From the NCBI RefSeq assembly GCF_014649815.1, contig NZ_BMTT01000020.1, positions 1 through 64,000 of the forward strand: a stretch of DNA of 64,000 nucleotides, written 5' to 3'. This DNA is from Streptomyces mutabilis. GTDB lineage: Bacteria > Actinomycetota > Actinomycetes > Streptomycetales > Streptomycetaceae. The notes under the pieces were generated by a model. That model was not told the origin of the DNA. It saw only the letters and a program-made list of their open reading frames with translations, and searched no databases. Shown one piece after another: positions 57,417 through 64,000 of the stretch (position 1 is the stretch's first letter; each line of letters begins with the position of its first letter). Made by a program: the position numbers and the translations under genes.

Positions 57417-57504
57417 GTGCGGTGTCTCCAGTTCGTTCGTGCAACCGGTGCGTGACGGTGGAAGGGAGGCGTGTGGGCCGGGACGAGGGGTGGGCGCGGG
57501 CGGG

Positions 57505-59079
57505 TCACTTCACCGCGCGCAGCGCGTCGACGATGCCGAAGCCGTAGAAGCCGTTGACACGCTCGCCGCCCTCGCAGACCGCGTCCTGCGCGCCGTCGCC
57601 GTCCTGGTCGTATGAGGCCGGGCAGCCGGGGTTGTCCGTCTGGGCCTTCAGCAGTCGCTGGAGCTGCGCCGGGGACGCCCAGGGGTGCTCCGACTTCAGC
57701 AGCGCGGCGACGCCCGCGGCGTGCGGGGAGGCCATCGAGGTGCCCTGGAGCCAGGCGTACTCGTTGTTCGGCATGGTCGACAGGATGCGGCCGTTCTTCG
57801 AGGGCGTGTCCGGGATCTGGTAGCGCCCGTCGCCGCCCGGCGCCGCGACGTCGACGACGCCCTCGCCGTACGAGGAGTAGTAGGACTTCTCCTTGTCGAC
57901 GCCGGTGGCGCTGACGGTGACGATGCCGGGCAGCTGGGTCGGCACGTCGAAGCACTCGTGCGGGTCGATGGTCCGCGTCACCGGCGTGGAGTCGTCGGGG
58001 CTGGAGTCGTCGACGACGGCGTCGGAGTCCAGGTCGTGGTTGGAGTTGCCGGCGGAGGCCAGGTGCAGGGTGCCCTTGTGCTGGGCGTACAGCTGGGCCC
58101 GGTTGACCGCGTCGACGATCGCGCGCTGGTCCGGGTCGTCCATGCAGTTGTACAGCCAGGGGTCCACGTAGTAGCTGTTGTTGGTGATCTCCACGCCGTG
58201 GTCGGCGGCGAACATGAAGGCGCAGACGACGTTCTCGGGGTAGAAGAGGCCGTTGTCCGGGTCGCTCACCTTGATGCTGGAGACCTTCACGCCCGGTGCG
58301 ACACCGGCGACACCGATGCCGTTGCGGGCGGCGGCTATCTCACCGGCCACGTGGGTGCCGTGGTAGTCGTCGGCGGTGTACGGCCGCCAGGCGCCCTCAC
58401 TGGTGTCGGCCTTGCCGCCCACGCAGTTGGCGGACTGGGCGGCGGAGAAGTTCGGGGCGAGGTCGGGGTGGGTGTCGTCGACGCCGGTGTCGATCACGGC
58501 GACGGTGACCCGGGAGCTGCCCGGGTTGATCTTCGCGGCCTTGTCGGCGCCTATCGCGCGCAGGTCCCACTGGTCCGCTTCCAGGGGCTCGCTCGCCCCG
58601 GCGGCCTCGGACGCCTTCGCGGTCCGCGCGGCCTGCTCGTCGGTGAGCATCTCGGCGGCGCCCTGGTCGGTCGTCCCGGCGGCGGTCAGCGGCGCGGTGC
58701 GGGTCGCGCCCGCGGACTGCACCCCGCGGACCGTGCGTATCTCCTCGCCGAAGTCCGGGTCGGCCGAGTGGACGACGATCACGCCTATCTTCCGGTACGT
58801 GGCGACGACGCGGCCGTCGGCCTCGGCTATCGCCCGCTGCACCGACGCGATCGTGCGGTGGTCCGTCCGCGTGTTGACCACGTACGCGAGGTCGGGCGCG
58901 TCCGAGGCCCCGGCGGTCCGGGCGGCCTCCTGGGCGGTGTCCGCACCCGGGGCGGCCGAGGCGGCCGCCGGCAGGAAGCCGAGCGACGCGGTGAGCGACA
59001 GCACGACCGGCACGGCCAGAGCGAGCCGTCGTCTGGAACGCGACGACCGCGAGGGGCGCGGGGAACGCAGATGATCCAT
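57505..59079 (-). CDS. Secreted subtilisin-like serine protease (first of a tandem pair)
   Basis: 524 residues. A long basic signal peptide (RSSRSRRRLALAVPVVLSL) with ASA cleavage region leads into a propeptide and S8 domain: Asp in VAVIDTGVDDTHPD, His in DYHGTHVAGE and Ser in GTSMASPHAAG. The C-terminal DQDGDGAQDAVCEG repeats the calcium-like motif of the neighbour. The ATG before DHLRSPRP is used, with the ribosome site GGAG seven bases ahead. It is the first gene of the pair and divergent from the DUF485 gene; the 265 bases between hold both promoters. Confidence 0.95.
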   Translation of the reverse strand: MDHLRSPRPSRSSRSRRRLALAVPVVLSLTASLGFLPAAASAAPGADTAQEAARTAGASDAPDLAYVVNTRTDHRTIASVQRAIAEADGRVVATYRKIGVIVVHSADPDFGEEIRTVRGVQSAGATRTAPLTAAGTTDQGAAEMLTDEQAARTAKASEAAGASEPLEADQWDLRAIGADKAAKINPGSSRVTVAVIDTGVDDTHPDLAPNFSAAQSANCVGGKADTSEGAWRPYTADDYHGTHVAGEIAAARNGIGVAGVAPGVKVSSIKVSDPDNGLFYPENVVCAFMFAADHGVEITNNSYYVDPWLYNCMDDPDQRAIVDAVNRAQLYAQHKGTLHLASAGNSNHDLDSDAVVDDSSPDDSTPVTRTIDPHECFDVPTQLPGIVTVSATGVDKEKSYYSSYGEGVVDVAAPGGDGRYQIPDTPSKNGRILSTMPNNEYAWLQGTSMASPHAAGVAALLKSEHPWASPAQLQRLLKAQTDNPGCPASYDQDGDGAQDAVCEGGERVNGFYGFGIVDALRAVK

Positions 59080-59344
59080 GGGGTCTCCACATCATCCGGG
59101 AACGAGGCCGGCCCGAGACGCGGGTGGTGCCCGGGCAGGTACATGACGGAGCGGTGCAGGGTGAAGCTATCCCTCGCGGTCGCCGGCCAGCAATGACCCG
59201 CGACGGGTGACTTCGGAAAGTGCGGCGCGGGTTGAACCGGTGCCGGTGGAGCGCCGTGTCGTTGGACAGGGAGCCAGAGCACGATCAGGCCCCCGTGAGA
59301 ACACCGAGGTCCGAGCCGTCATGTCCGTCGTACGAGGAGACTCC

Positions 59345-59701
59345 GTGGCAACCGACGCACCGCCCCCCTCGAAAGAGGAACGCCATCTTCCGTCACCCGA
59401 GGAGTTCTCCGAAGTGCAGCAGAGCGCTGAGTTCGCCGAACTGCGCCGCTCCTTCCGCTCCTTCGCCTTCCCGCTGACGATCGCGTTCGTCGCCTGGTAC
59501 CTGCTGTACGTGCTGCTGTCGAACTACGCCGGCGGCTTCATGGGCACCGAGCTGTTCGGCAACATCAACGTCGCCTTCGTCTTCGGCATCGCCCAGTTCG
59601 TCACCACGTTCCTCATCGCCTGGTGGTACTCGCGGCACGCCGCCGCGAAGCTCGACCCCAAGGCCGAGGCCATCAAGTCCCGGATGGAGGGCGGCGCATG
59701 A
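59345..59701 (+). CDS. DUF485 membrane protein, symporter partner
   Basis: 118 residues. An acidic N-terminal stretch (SPEEFSEVQQSAEFAELRRS) precedes two helices, FAFPLTIAFVAWYLLYVLLS and VAFVFGIAQFVTTFLIAWWY, and a Lys/Glu-rich tail. DUF485 (YjcH-like) proteins accompany ActP-type acetate symporters. The GTG with GGAG five bases ahead is used; ATG at 59321 would add eight residues. ATGA overlap with the symporter start indicates coupling. Confidence 0.92.
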   Translation: MATDAPPPSKEERHLPSPEEFSEVQQSAEFAELRRSFRSFAFPLTIAFVAWYLLYVLLSNYAGGFMGTELFGNINVAFVFGIAQFVTTFLIAWWYSRHAAAKLDPKAEAIKSRMEGGA

Positions 59702-61332
59702 GCCCCGCACAGACCGTTCTCGCCGCCGAGCTCGCCGCCAACGAGGCCAGCGAGCACCGCCCGCTGATCATCACCCTCTTCGCCGTCTTCGTCCTCGCCA
59801 CGCTAGGCATCACCGTCTGGGCCGGCCGCCAGACCAAGGACGCCGCCGACTTCTACGCGGGCGGCCGGTCCTTCAGCGCCTTCCAGAACGGACTCGCCGT
59901 CTCCGGCGACTACATGTCCGCCGCGTCCTTCCTCGGCATCGCCGGCGCCATCGCCCTCTTCGGCTACGACGGCTTCCTGTACTCCATCGGCTTCCTGGTC
60001 GCCTGGCTGGTCGCCCTGCTCCTGGTCGCCGAGCCGCTCAGGAACTCCGGCCGCTACACGATGGGCGACGTCCTCGCCTACCGCATGCGCCAGCGCCCCG
60101 TGCGCACCGCCGCCGGCACGTCCACGATCGTCGTGTCGATCTTCTACCTGCTGGCCCAGATGGCGGGCGCCGGCATCCTCGTCTCCCTGCTGCTCGGCAT
60201 CACCTCCGACGCCGGCAAGATCCTCATCGTCGCCCTCGTCGGCATCCTGATGATCGTGTACGTCTCCATCGGCGGCATGAAGGGCACCACCTGGGTCCAG
60301 ATGGTCAAGGCCGTTCTGCTGATCGGCGGCACCATACTGATCACGTTCCTGGTGCTGCTGAAGTTCGACTTCAACATCTCCGACCTGCTGGGCACCGCAG
60401 CCGAGAAGAGCGGGCACGGCGCCGCCTTCCTGGAGCCCGGCCTCCAGTACGGCACCGACGGCACCACCAAGCTGGACTTCATCTCCCTCGGCATCGCCCT
60501 GGTGCTGGGCACGGCCGGCCTGCCGCACATCCTGATCCGCTTCTACACGGTGCCCAACGCCAAGGCCGCCCGTAAGTCCGTGAACTGGGCGATCGGCATC
60601 ATCGGCGCCTTCTACCTCATGACCATCGCGCTCGGCTTCGGTGCCGCCGCACTCGTCGGACCGAAGGAGATCACCGAGTCCAACGCGTCCGGCAACACCG
60701 CCGCGCCGCTGCTCGCCCTGCACGTGGGCGGCGTCGACTCGGCCTGGGGCGCGATCCTCCTCGCGACGATCTCGGCGGTGGCCTTCGCGACCATCCTCGC
60801 CGTGGTCGCCGGTCTCACCCTCGCCTCGTCCTCGTCCTTCGCGCACGACATCTACGCCAACGTCATCCGCAAGGGCCAGGCCACCGAGAAGGAGGAGATG
60901 CGCGCGGCCCGCTGGGCGACCGTCTTCATCGGCATCGTCTCCATCGCGCTCGGCGCCCTCGCCCGCGACCTGAACGTGGCCGGCCTGGTCGCCCTGGCCT
61001 TCGCGGTGGCCGCGTCCGCGAACCTGCCGACCATCCTCTACAGCCTCTTCTGGAAGCGGTTCACCACCCAGGGAGCCCTGTGGTCGATCTACGGCGGTCT
61101 GCTCGTCGCCGTCGGCCTGGTGCTGTTCTCACCCGTGGTCTCCGGCGACCCGAAGGCGATGTTCCCCGACGTGGACTTCGCCTGGTTCCCCCTGAGGAAC
61201 CCGGGCATCATCTCCATCCCGTTCGGCTTCTTCATGGGCTGGCTCGGCACGGTCCTGTCGAAGGAGGAGCCCGACAAGGCGAAGTACGCGGAGCTGGAGG
61301 TCCGGTCCCTGACCGGCACCGGCGCCCACTGA
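59698..61332 (+). CDS. Cation:acetate-type sodium/solute symporter (ActP/MctC-like)
   Basis: 544 residues with about 13 helices. SSS-family signatures are TKDAADFYAGGRSFSAFQNG, SGDYMSAASFLGIAGAIALF and YVSIGGMKGTTWVQMVKAVL, with GTAGLPHILIRFYTVPN later. These match ActP of E. coli and MctC of corynebacteria, which take up acetate, propionate or pyruvate. Translated by overlap with DUF485 and closed by a good terminator. Substrate is inferred from the family. Confidence 0.94.
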   Translation: MSPAQTVLAAELAANEASEHRPLIITLFAVFVLATLGITVWAGRQTKDAADFYAGGRSFSAFQNGLAVSGDYMSAASFLGIAGAIALFGYDGFLYSIGFLVAWLVALLLVAEPLRNSGRYTMGDVLAYRMRQRPVRTAAGTSTIVVSIFYLLAQMAGAGILVSLLLGITSDAGKILIVALVGILMIVYVSIGGMKGTTWVQMVKAVLLIGGTILITFLVLLKFDFNISDLLGTAAEKSGHGAAFLEPGLQYGTDGTTKLDFISLGIALVLGTAGLPHILIRFYTVPNAKAARKSVNWAIGIIGAFYLMTIALGFGAAALVGPKEITESNASGNTAAPLLALHVGGVDSAWGAILLATISAVAFATILAVVAGLTLASSSSFAHDIYANVIRKGQATEKEEMRAARWATVFIGIVSIALGALARDLNVAGLVALAFAVAASANLPTILYSLFWKRFTTQGALWSIYGGLLVAVGLVLFSPVVSGDPKAMFPDVDFAWFPLRNPGIISIPFGFFMGWLGTVLSKEEPDKAKYAELEVRSLTGTGAH

Positions 61333-61343
61333 TCCCACCCCGC

Positions 61344-61381
61344 GCGCGGCCCCGTCGTAGATCCTCACGACGGGGCCGCGC
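61344..61381 (+). terminator. 15-bp terminator after the symporter
   Basis: Perfect 15-base arms (61344-61358 and 61367-61381) flank an 8-base loop, 11 bases after the symporter stop. It precedes the moaA promoter region. Confidence 0.87.
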
Positions 61382-61489
61382 CGTACGCCCTAGGGTCGGC
61401 CCGCTGTCGATGTCGGACGCGTCACGTAGGCTCGCAGGTGTCGGAGGAGAGAAGTGCTCCGCCGATCCGCGTCGAGGGAGGGGGCCCAC

Positions 61490-62479
61490 GTGCTCATCGA
61501 CACCTACGGCCGAGTGGCCACCGATCTGAGGGTCTCGCTGACCGACCGCTGCAATCTGCGCTGCACCTACTGCATGCCCGAAGAGGGCCTCCAGTGGCTG
61601 GCCAAGCCCGACCTGCTCACGGACGACGAGATCGTCCGCCTCATCGACATCGCGGTCACCTCCCTCGGTATCGAGGAGGTCCGCTTCACCGGCGGCGAGC
61701 CCCTGCTGCGCCCCGGTCTCGTCGGCATCGTCGAGCGTGTCGCCGCCCTGGAGCCGCGTCCCCGGATGTCCCTCACCACCAACGGCATCGGCCTCAGGCG
61801 CACGGCGACGGCCCTGAGCGCCGCGGGCCTGGACCGGGTCAACGTCTCGCTGGACACCCTGCGCCCGGACGTCTTCAAGACCCTCACTCGCCGGGACCGT
61901 CACAAGGACGTCCTGGAGGGCCTGCAAGCGGCCCGCGAGGCCGGTCTGACCCCGGTCAAGGTCAACTCGGTCCTGATGCCGGGGCTCAACGACGACGAGG
62001 CCCCCGACCTGCTGGCCTGGGCCGTCGAGCACGACTACGAGCTGCGCTTCATCGAGCAGATGCCCCTGGACGCCCAGCACGGCTGGAAGCGCGAGGGCAT
62101 GGTCACCGCCGGTGACATCCTGGCCGCCCTGCGCACCCGCTTCGAGCTGACCGCCGAGGGCTCCGAGGAGCGCGGCTCGGCCCCCGCCGAGCGCTGGCTC
62201 GTCGACGGCGGCCCGCACCGCGTCGGCGTCATCGCCTCCGTCACCCGACCGTTCTGCGCGGCCTGCGACCGCACCCGCCTGACCGCCGACGGCCAGGTGC
62301 GCACCTGCCTGTTCGCCACCGAGGAGACCGACCTGCGGGGCGCCCTGCGCTCCGGCGCCCCCGACGAGGAGATCGCCCGCATCTGGCGGCTGGCCATGTG
62401 GGGCAAGAAGGCCGGCGCCGGCCTCGACGACCCGACCTTCGTACAGCCCGACCGGCCGATGTCGGCGATCGGGGGATAG
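61490..62479 (+). CDS. moaA: GTP 3',8-cyclase MoaA
   Basis: 329 residues. The radical-SAM enzyme for the first step of molybdenum cofactor synthesis. The N-terminal cluster ligands are in DRCNLRCTYCMPEEG (CxxxCxxC), the SAM glycine-rich site is FTGGEPLLRPG, and the C-terminal cluster ligands are in FCAACDRTRL and TCLFA. The final GG, needed for activity in the family, is present. GTG before LIDTYGR is used; GTG at 61454 behind GGAGGAG would add 12 residues. Convergent with a small gene eight bases away. Confidence 0.96.
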   Translation: MLIDTYGRVATDLRVSLTDRCNLRCTYCMPEEGLQWLAKPDLLTDDEIVRLIDIAVTSLGIEEVRFTGGEPLLRPGLVGIVERVAALEPRPRMSLTTNGIGLRRTATALSAAGLDRVNVSLDTLRPDVFKTLTRRDRHKDVLEGLQAAREAGLTPVKVNSVLMPGLNDDEAPDLLAWAVEHDYELRFIEQMPLDAQHGWKREGMVTAGDILAALRTRFELTAEGSEERGSAPAERWLVDGGPHRVGVIASVTRPFCAACDRTRLTADGQVRTCLFATEETDLRGALRSGAPDEEIARIWRLAMWGKKAGAGLDDPTFVQPDRPMSAIGG

Positions 62480-62487
62480 GGCACCGC

Positions 62488-62709
62488 CTAGGAGCCGGCG
62501 GGGGCTTCCCACTCGTCCAGCGGGACCACGTCCTTCAGGAAGCCCCGCGCCCCGAGGAACTGCGACAGGTGCTCCCGGTGCTCGTCGCACGCGATCCACG
62601 TCTTGCGCCGCTGCGGCGTGTGGATCTTCGGGTTGTTCCACGCCAGCACCCACACGGCGGCGGTGCGGCAGCCCTTGGCCGAGCAGATGGGGGCGGTCTC
62701 GTCACTCAC
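62488..62709 (-). CDS. Small hypothetical protein with possible zinc ligands
   Basis: 73 residues. Two cysteines in CSAKGC and a later CDEHREHL suggest a small zinc-bound fold; the rest (VWVLAWNNPKIHTPQRRKTW) is basic and aromatic. It resembles short streptomycete conserved proteins of unknown function. GTG start with a weak ribosome site. The 210 bases upstream (62710-62919) hold no gene I can support. Confidence 0.72.
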   Translation of the reverse strand: MSDETAPICSAKGCRTAAVWVLAWNNPKIHTPQRRKTWIACDEHREHLSQFLGARGFLKDVVPLDEWEAPAGS

Positions 62710-62919
62710 AGGTTCGTCTCACAGGTCCACACACAAGGCGACGCCGAGCAGCCACGGGGGGAGCTGCCCGGCGTCGGTCCGTCGCTCCGACGGGGGATGC
62801 GGAGCGCGTACGAAGTATGTCACGGGTCGCCCGTCGCCCGGCACCGGAACCACATGATTCATCTGAGCATTTCTTCGGCCTGGCGAGGAATCGACGTCCG
62901 CCCCGCCGAGCGTCCCCGG

Positions 62920-63318
62920 TCACGACCGGGCGTGCGGCTCACCGGCCCGGTCCCGCGCCGCTTCGGAAGCAGTGTCCTCCGGGTCGGATTCCGCCGGGCC
63001 GCCGTCGGCGCGCGGCGGCGTGATCATCGGAGCCGTCGGCATCGTCACGAACGTCGAGGGCAACGATGGCGCGTTCTCGCGTCCGGCGTTCGCGATCACC
63101 ACGGCGATGTACGGCAGGACTGCGCCGAGGACCAGGGCCACGATCGCCACGTGCCGTTCCACGTTCCACAGGCAGGCCGCGAGAACCACCGACAGGGTAC
63201 GGATCGACATCGAGATGACGTAGCGGCGCTGCCGGCCGCGCACATCCTCCTGGAGGCCCGTCCGGGCCCCGGTGATCCGGAAAACCTCGGCCTTGCCGCC
63301 GATACTCTGCTTCCGCAT
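62920..63318 (-). CDS. DUF3099 membrane protein
   Basis: 132 residues. A basic N terminus with EVFRITGARTGLQEDVRGRQ is followed by two helices (about 38-55 and 60-82) and a Pro/Ser/Glu-rich cytoplasmic tail. The ITGA-x-TGLQED-x-R-x-RQRRY start is typical of the actinobacterial DUF3099 family. ATG before RKQSIGG used. Divergent from the GlsB-like gene across 262 bases, which contain promoter sequence and direct repeats around ccgtacgg but no gene. Confidence 0.85.
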   Translation of the reverse strand: MRKQSIGGKAEVFRITGARTGLQEDVRGRQRRYVISMSIRTLSVVLAACLWNVERHVAIVALVLGAVLPYIAVVIANAGRENAPSLPSTFVTMPTAPMITPPRADGGPAESDPEDTASEAARDRAGEPHARS

Positions 63319-63580
63319 CTTGTTCCACCATCCGCCCGCATCGGACTCTCCCCGCCGCGCTCCCGTCCGTGGCCGTACGGGGACTCCGGTCCCGGACAAC
63401 TCTCCACGTTACGCCGCGCCTGCGCCGCCCACGAGACCGGGGCACCCTCCGGTCAGCCCGCGGGGCCTGCGCCGCACCGCGCAGCGCGGTACCCCATTCG
63501 GCCGTACCCGCCATGCGCCGTACGCGGTACGGCCGAAAACTGGCGGTACTGCTCGCTTAAAGCCGAATGAGGAGGCAGCC

Positions 63581-63862
63581 ATGGGCTGGTTGTGGGCGAT
63601 CATCGTCGGATTCGTGCTCGGTCTGATCGCCAAGGCGATCATTCCCGGGAAGCAGCACAGTCCCCTGTGGCTGATCACCATCTTCGGCATGCTGGGCGCC
63701 ATCGCCGGCAACGCGATCGCCCGGGCGGCCGGCGTGGACGCGACCTCCGGCATCGACTGGTGGCGGCACGTGTTCCAGCTGGTGTCCGCGCTCGTCATCG
63801 TCGCCGTCGGCGACGCGATCTACATGGCGGTGCGGGGCAACAAGCGGCGCGAACGGGCCTGA
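63581..63862 (+). CDS. GlsB/YeaQ/YmgE-family stress membrane protein
   Basis: 93 residues with three hydrophobic helices: WLWAIIVGFVLGLIAKAIIPG, the LWLITIFGMLGAIAGNAIAR segment and a third near residues 68-85, then RGNKRRERA. This is the transglycosylase-associated small protein family linked to general stress. The ATG has GAGGAGG five bases upstream. Followed by a hairpin and convergent with the gene at the window edge. Confidence 0.92.
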   Translation: MGWLWAIIVGFVLGLIAKAIIPGKQHSPLWLITIFGMLGAIAGNAIARAAGVDATSGIDWWRHVFQLVSALVIVAVGDAIYMAVRGNKRRERA

Positions 63863-63909
63863 CCCGCGCAAACCCGTACGGCGGGACCCGGGCGGCGACC
63901 AGTACGGCG

Positions 63910-63952
63910 AGGGGCGGTCTCCGGCAGCCGCACGGCACCGGAGGCCGCCCCT
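63910..63952. terminator. Bidirectional terminator downstream of the GlsB-like gene
   Basis: Two 15-base arms (63910-63924 and 63938-63952) pair with one G-T wobble around a 13-base loop. It lies 47 bases after the plus-strand stop and 11 bases after the stop of the minus-strand gene at the window edge. Confidence 0.8.
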
Positions 63953-63963
63953 GTCGCGTGCCC

Positions 63964-64000
63964 TCAGGCGCCGGTGACCTCCACCGCGGCCAGATTCTTC
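63964..64000 (-). CDS. 3' end of a gene, possibly tyrosyl-tRNA synthetase
   Basis: Only the last 11 residues, KNLAAVEVTGA, and a TGA stop are in the window. The ending resembles what I recall of actinobacterial tyrosyl-tRNA synthetase C termini, and tyrS lies at this place in S. coelicolor as I remember it. The fragment is too short to be sure. Confidence 0.35.
   Translation of the reverse strand, partial: KNLAAVEVTGA

Noticed and set aside
59080-59344. A CRP-type binding site (gtgagaacac) in front of the symporter pair
   Set aside because: The right half does not match a palindromic CRP site; the similarity is to one half only.

Overview
The window is chromosomal DNA from a Streptomyces. 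The GC content is very high, third codon positions are almost all G or C, GTG and TTG starts are common, and genes overlap by ATGA or GTGA. Gene order (penicillin-binding protein, ectoine operon, cobalamin cluster, pit phosphate transporter, gbn, Asp23 operon, twin subtilases, moaA) matches what I recall of the S. coelicolor interval around SCO1875 down to SCO1818, read in the opposite orientation. It looks like core chromosome: there is no transposase, integrase, tRNA, rRNA or antibiotic cluster.

Layout. 1-10.5 kb: class B penicillin-binding protein, a split two-component system with a tandem repeat between kinase and regulator, a GNAT enzyme, an IclR regulator divergent from an aldehyde dehydrogenase with a clear inverted-repeat operator, a DUF1349 protein, a FrnE/DsbA oxidoreductase and a class V aminotransferase. 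10.5-14.2 kb: ectABCD, making ectoine and 5-hydroxyectoine, with a 17-bp stem-loop inside the operon and an AT-rich promoter carrying an inverted repeat. 14.2-18.3 kb: a PLP enzyme, a small membrane protein, an amidohydrolase and an LAETG surface protein.

18.3-36.6 kb: cobalamin biosynthesis on the minus strand. A cobalamin riboswitch and a 21-codon leader ORF precede cbiB-cobQ-cobN-chlID-cobO-cobB-cobI, almost all overlapping by a few bases. A plus-strand ZIP metal transporter interrupts the cluster. It continues as cobM-cobL-cbiGH-cobH-cbiX-cobC. Together these cover most corrin-ring methylations, late cobalt insertion, a,c-amidation, adenosylation, full amidation and aminopropanol attachment. 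Precorrin-6A reductase and the nucleotide-loop genes are not here.

36.8-46.3 kb: pit phosphate transporter behind a PHO box, class II aldolase, alpha/beta hydrolase, a hypothetical protein, a VOC protein, an ABC-F ATPase preceded by a seven-codon apparently leaderless ORF, the nucleoid protein gene gbn with a cluster of GATC sites upstream, and an enoyl-CoA hydratase. 46.3-55.6 kb: Asp23/AmaP envelope operon, an SDR without the catalytic tyrosine, a GH15 enzyme, SURF1, a two-repeat CRISPR-like remnant, a DnaQ-BRCT exonuclease and a CopD protein. 55.8-64 kb: two tandem secreted subtilases, a DUF485/acetate-type symporter pair, moaA, small stress and membrane proteins, and the 3' end of a gene that may be tyrS.

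The most notable non-standard signals are the orphan type I-E-like CRISPR repeat pair (53.0-53.1 kb), the intergenic repeat absorbed into cobB, the riboswitch leader ORF, the leaderless MAILLAH mini-ORF before the ABC-F gene, and the GATC cluster beside the GATC-binding protein gene.
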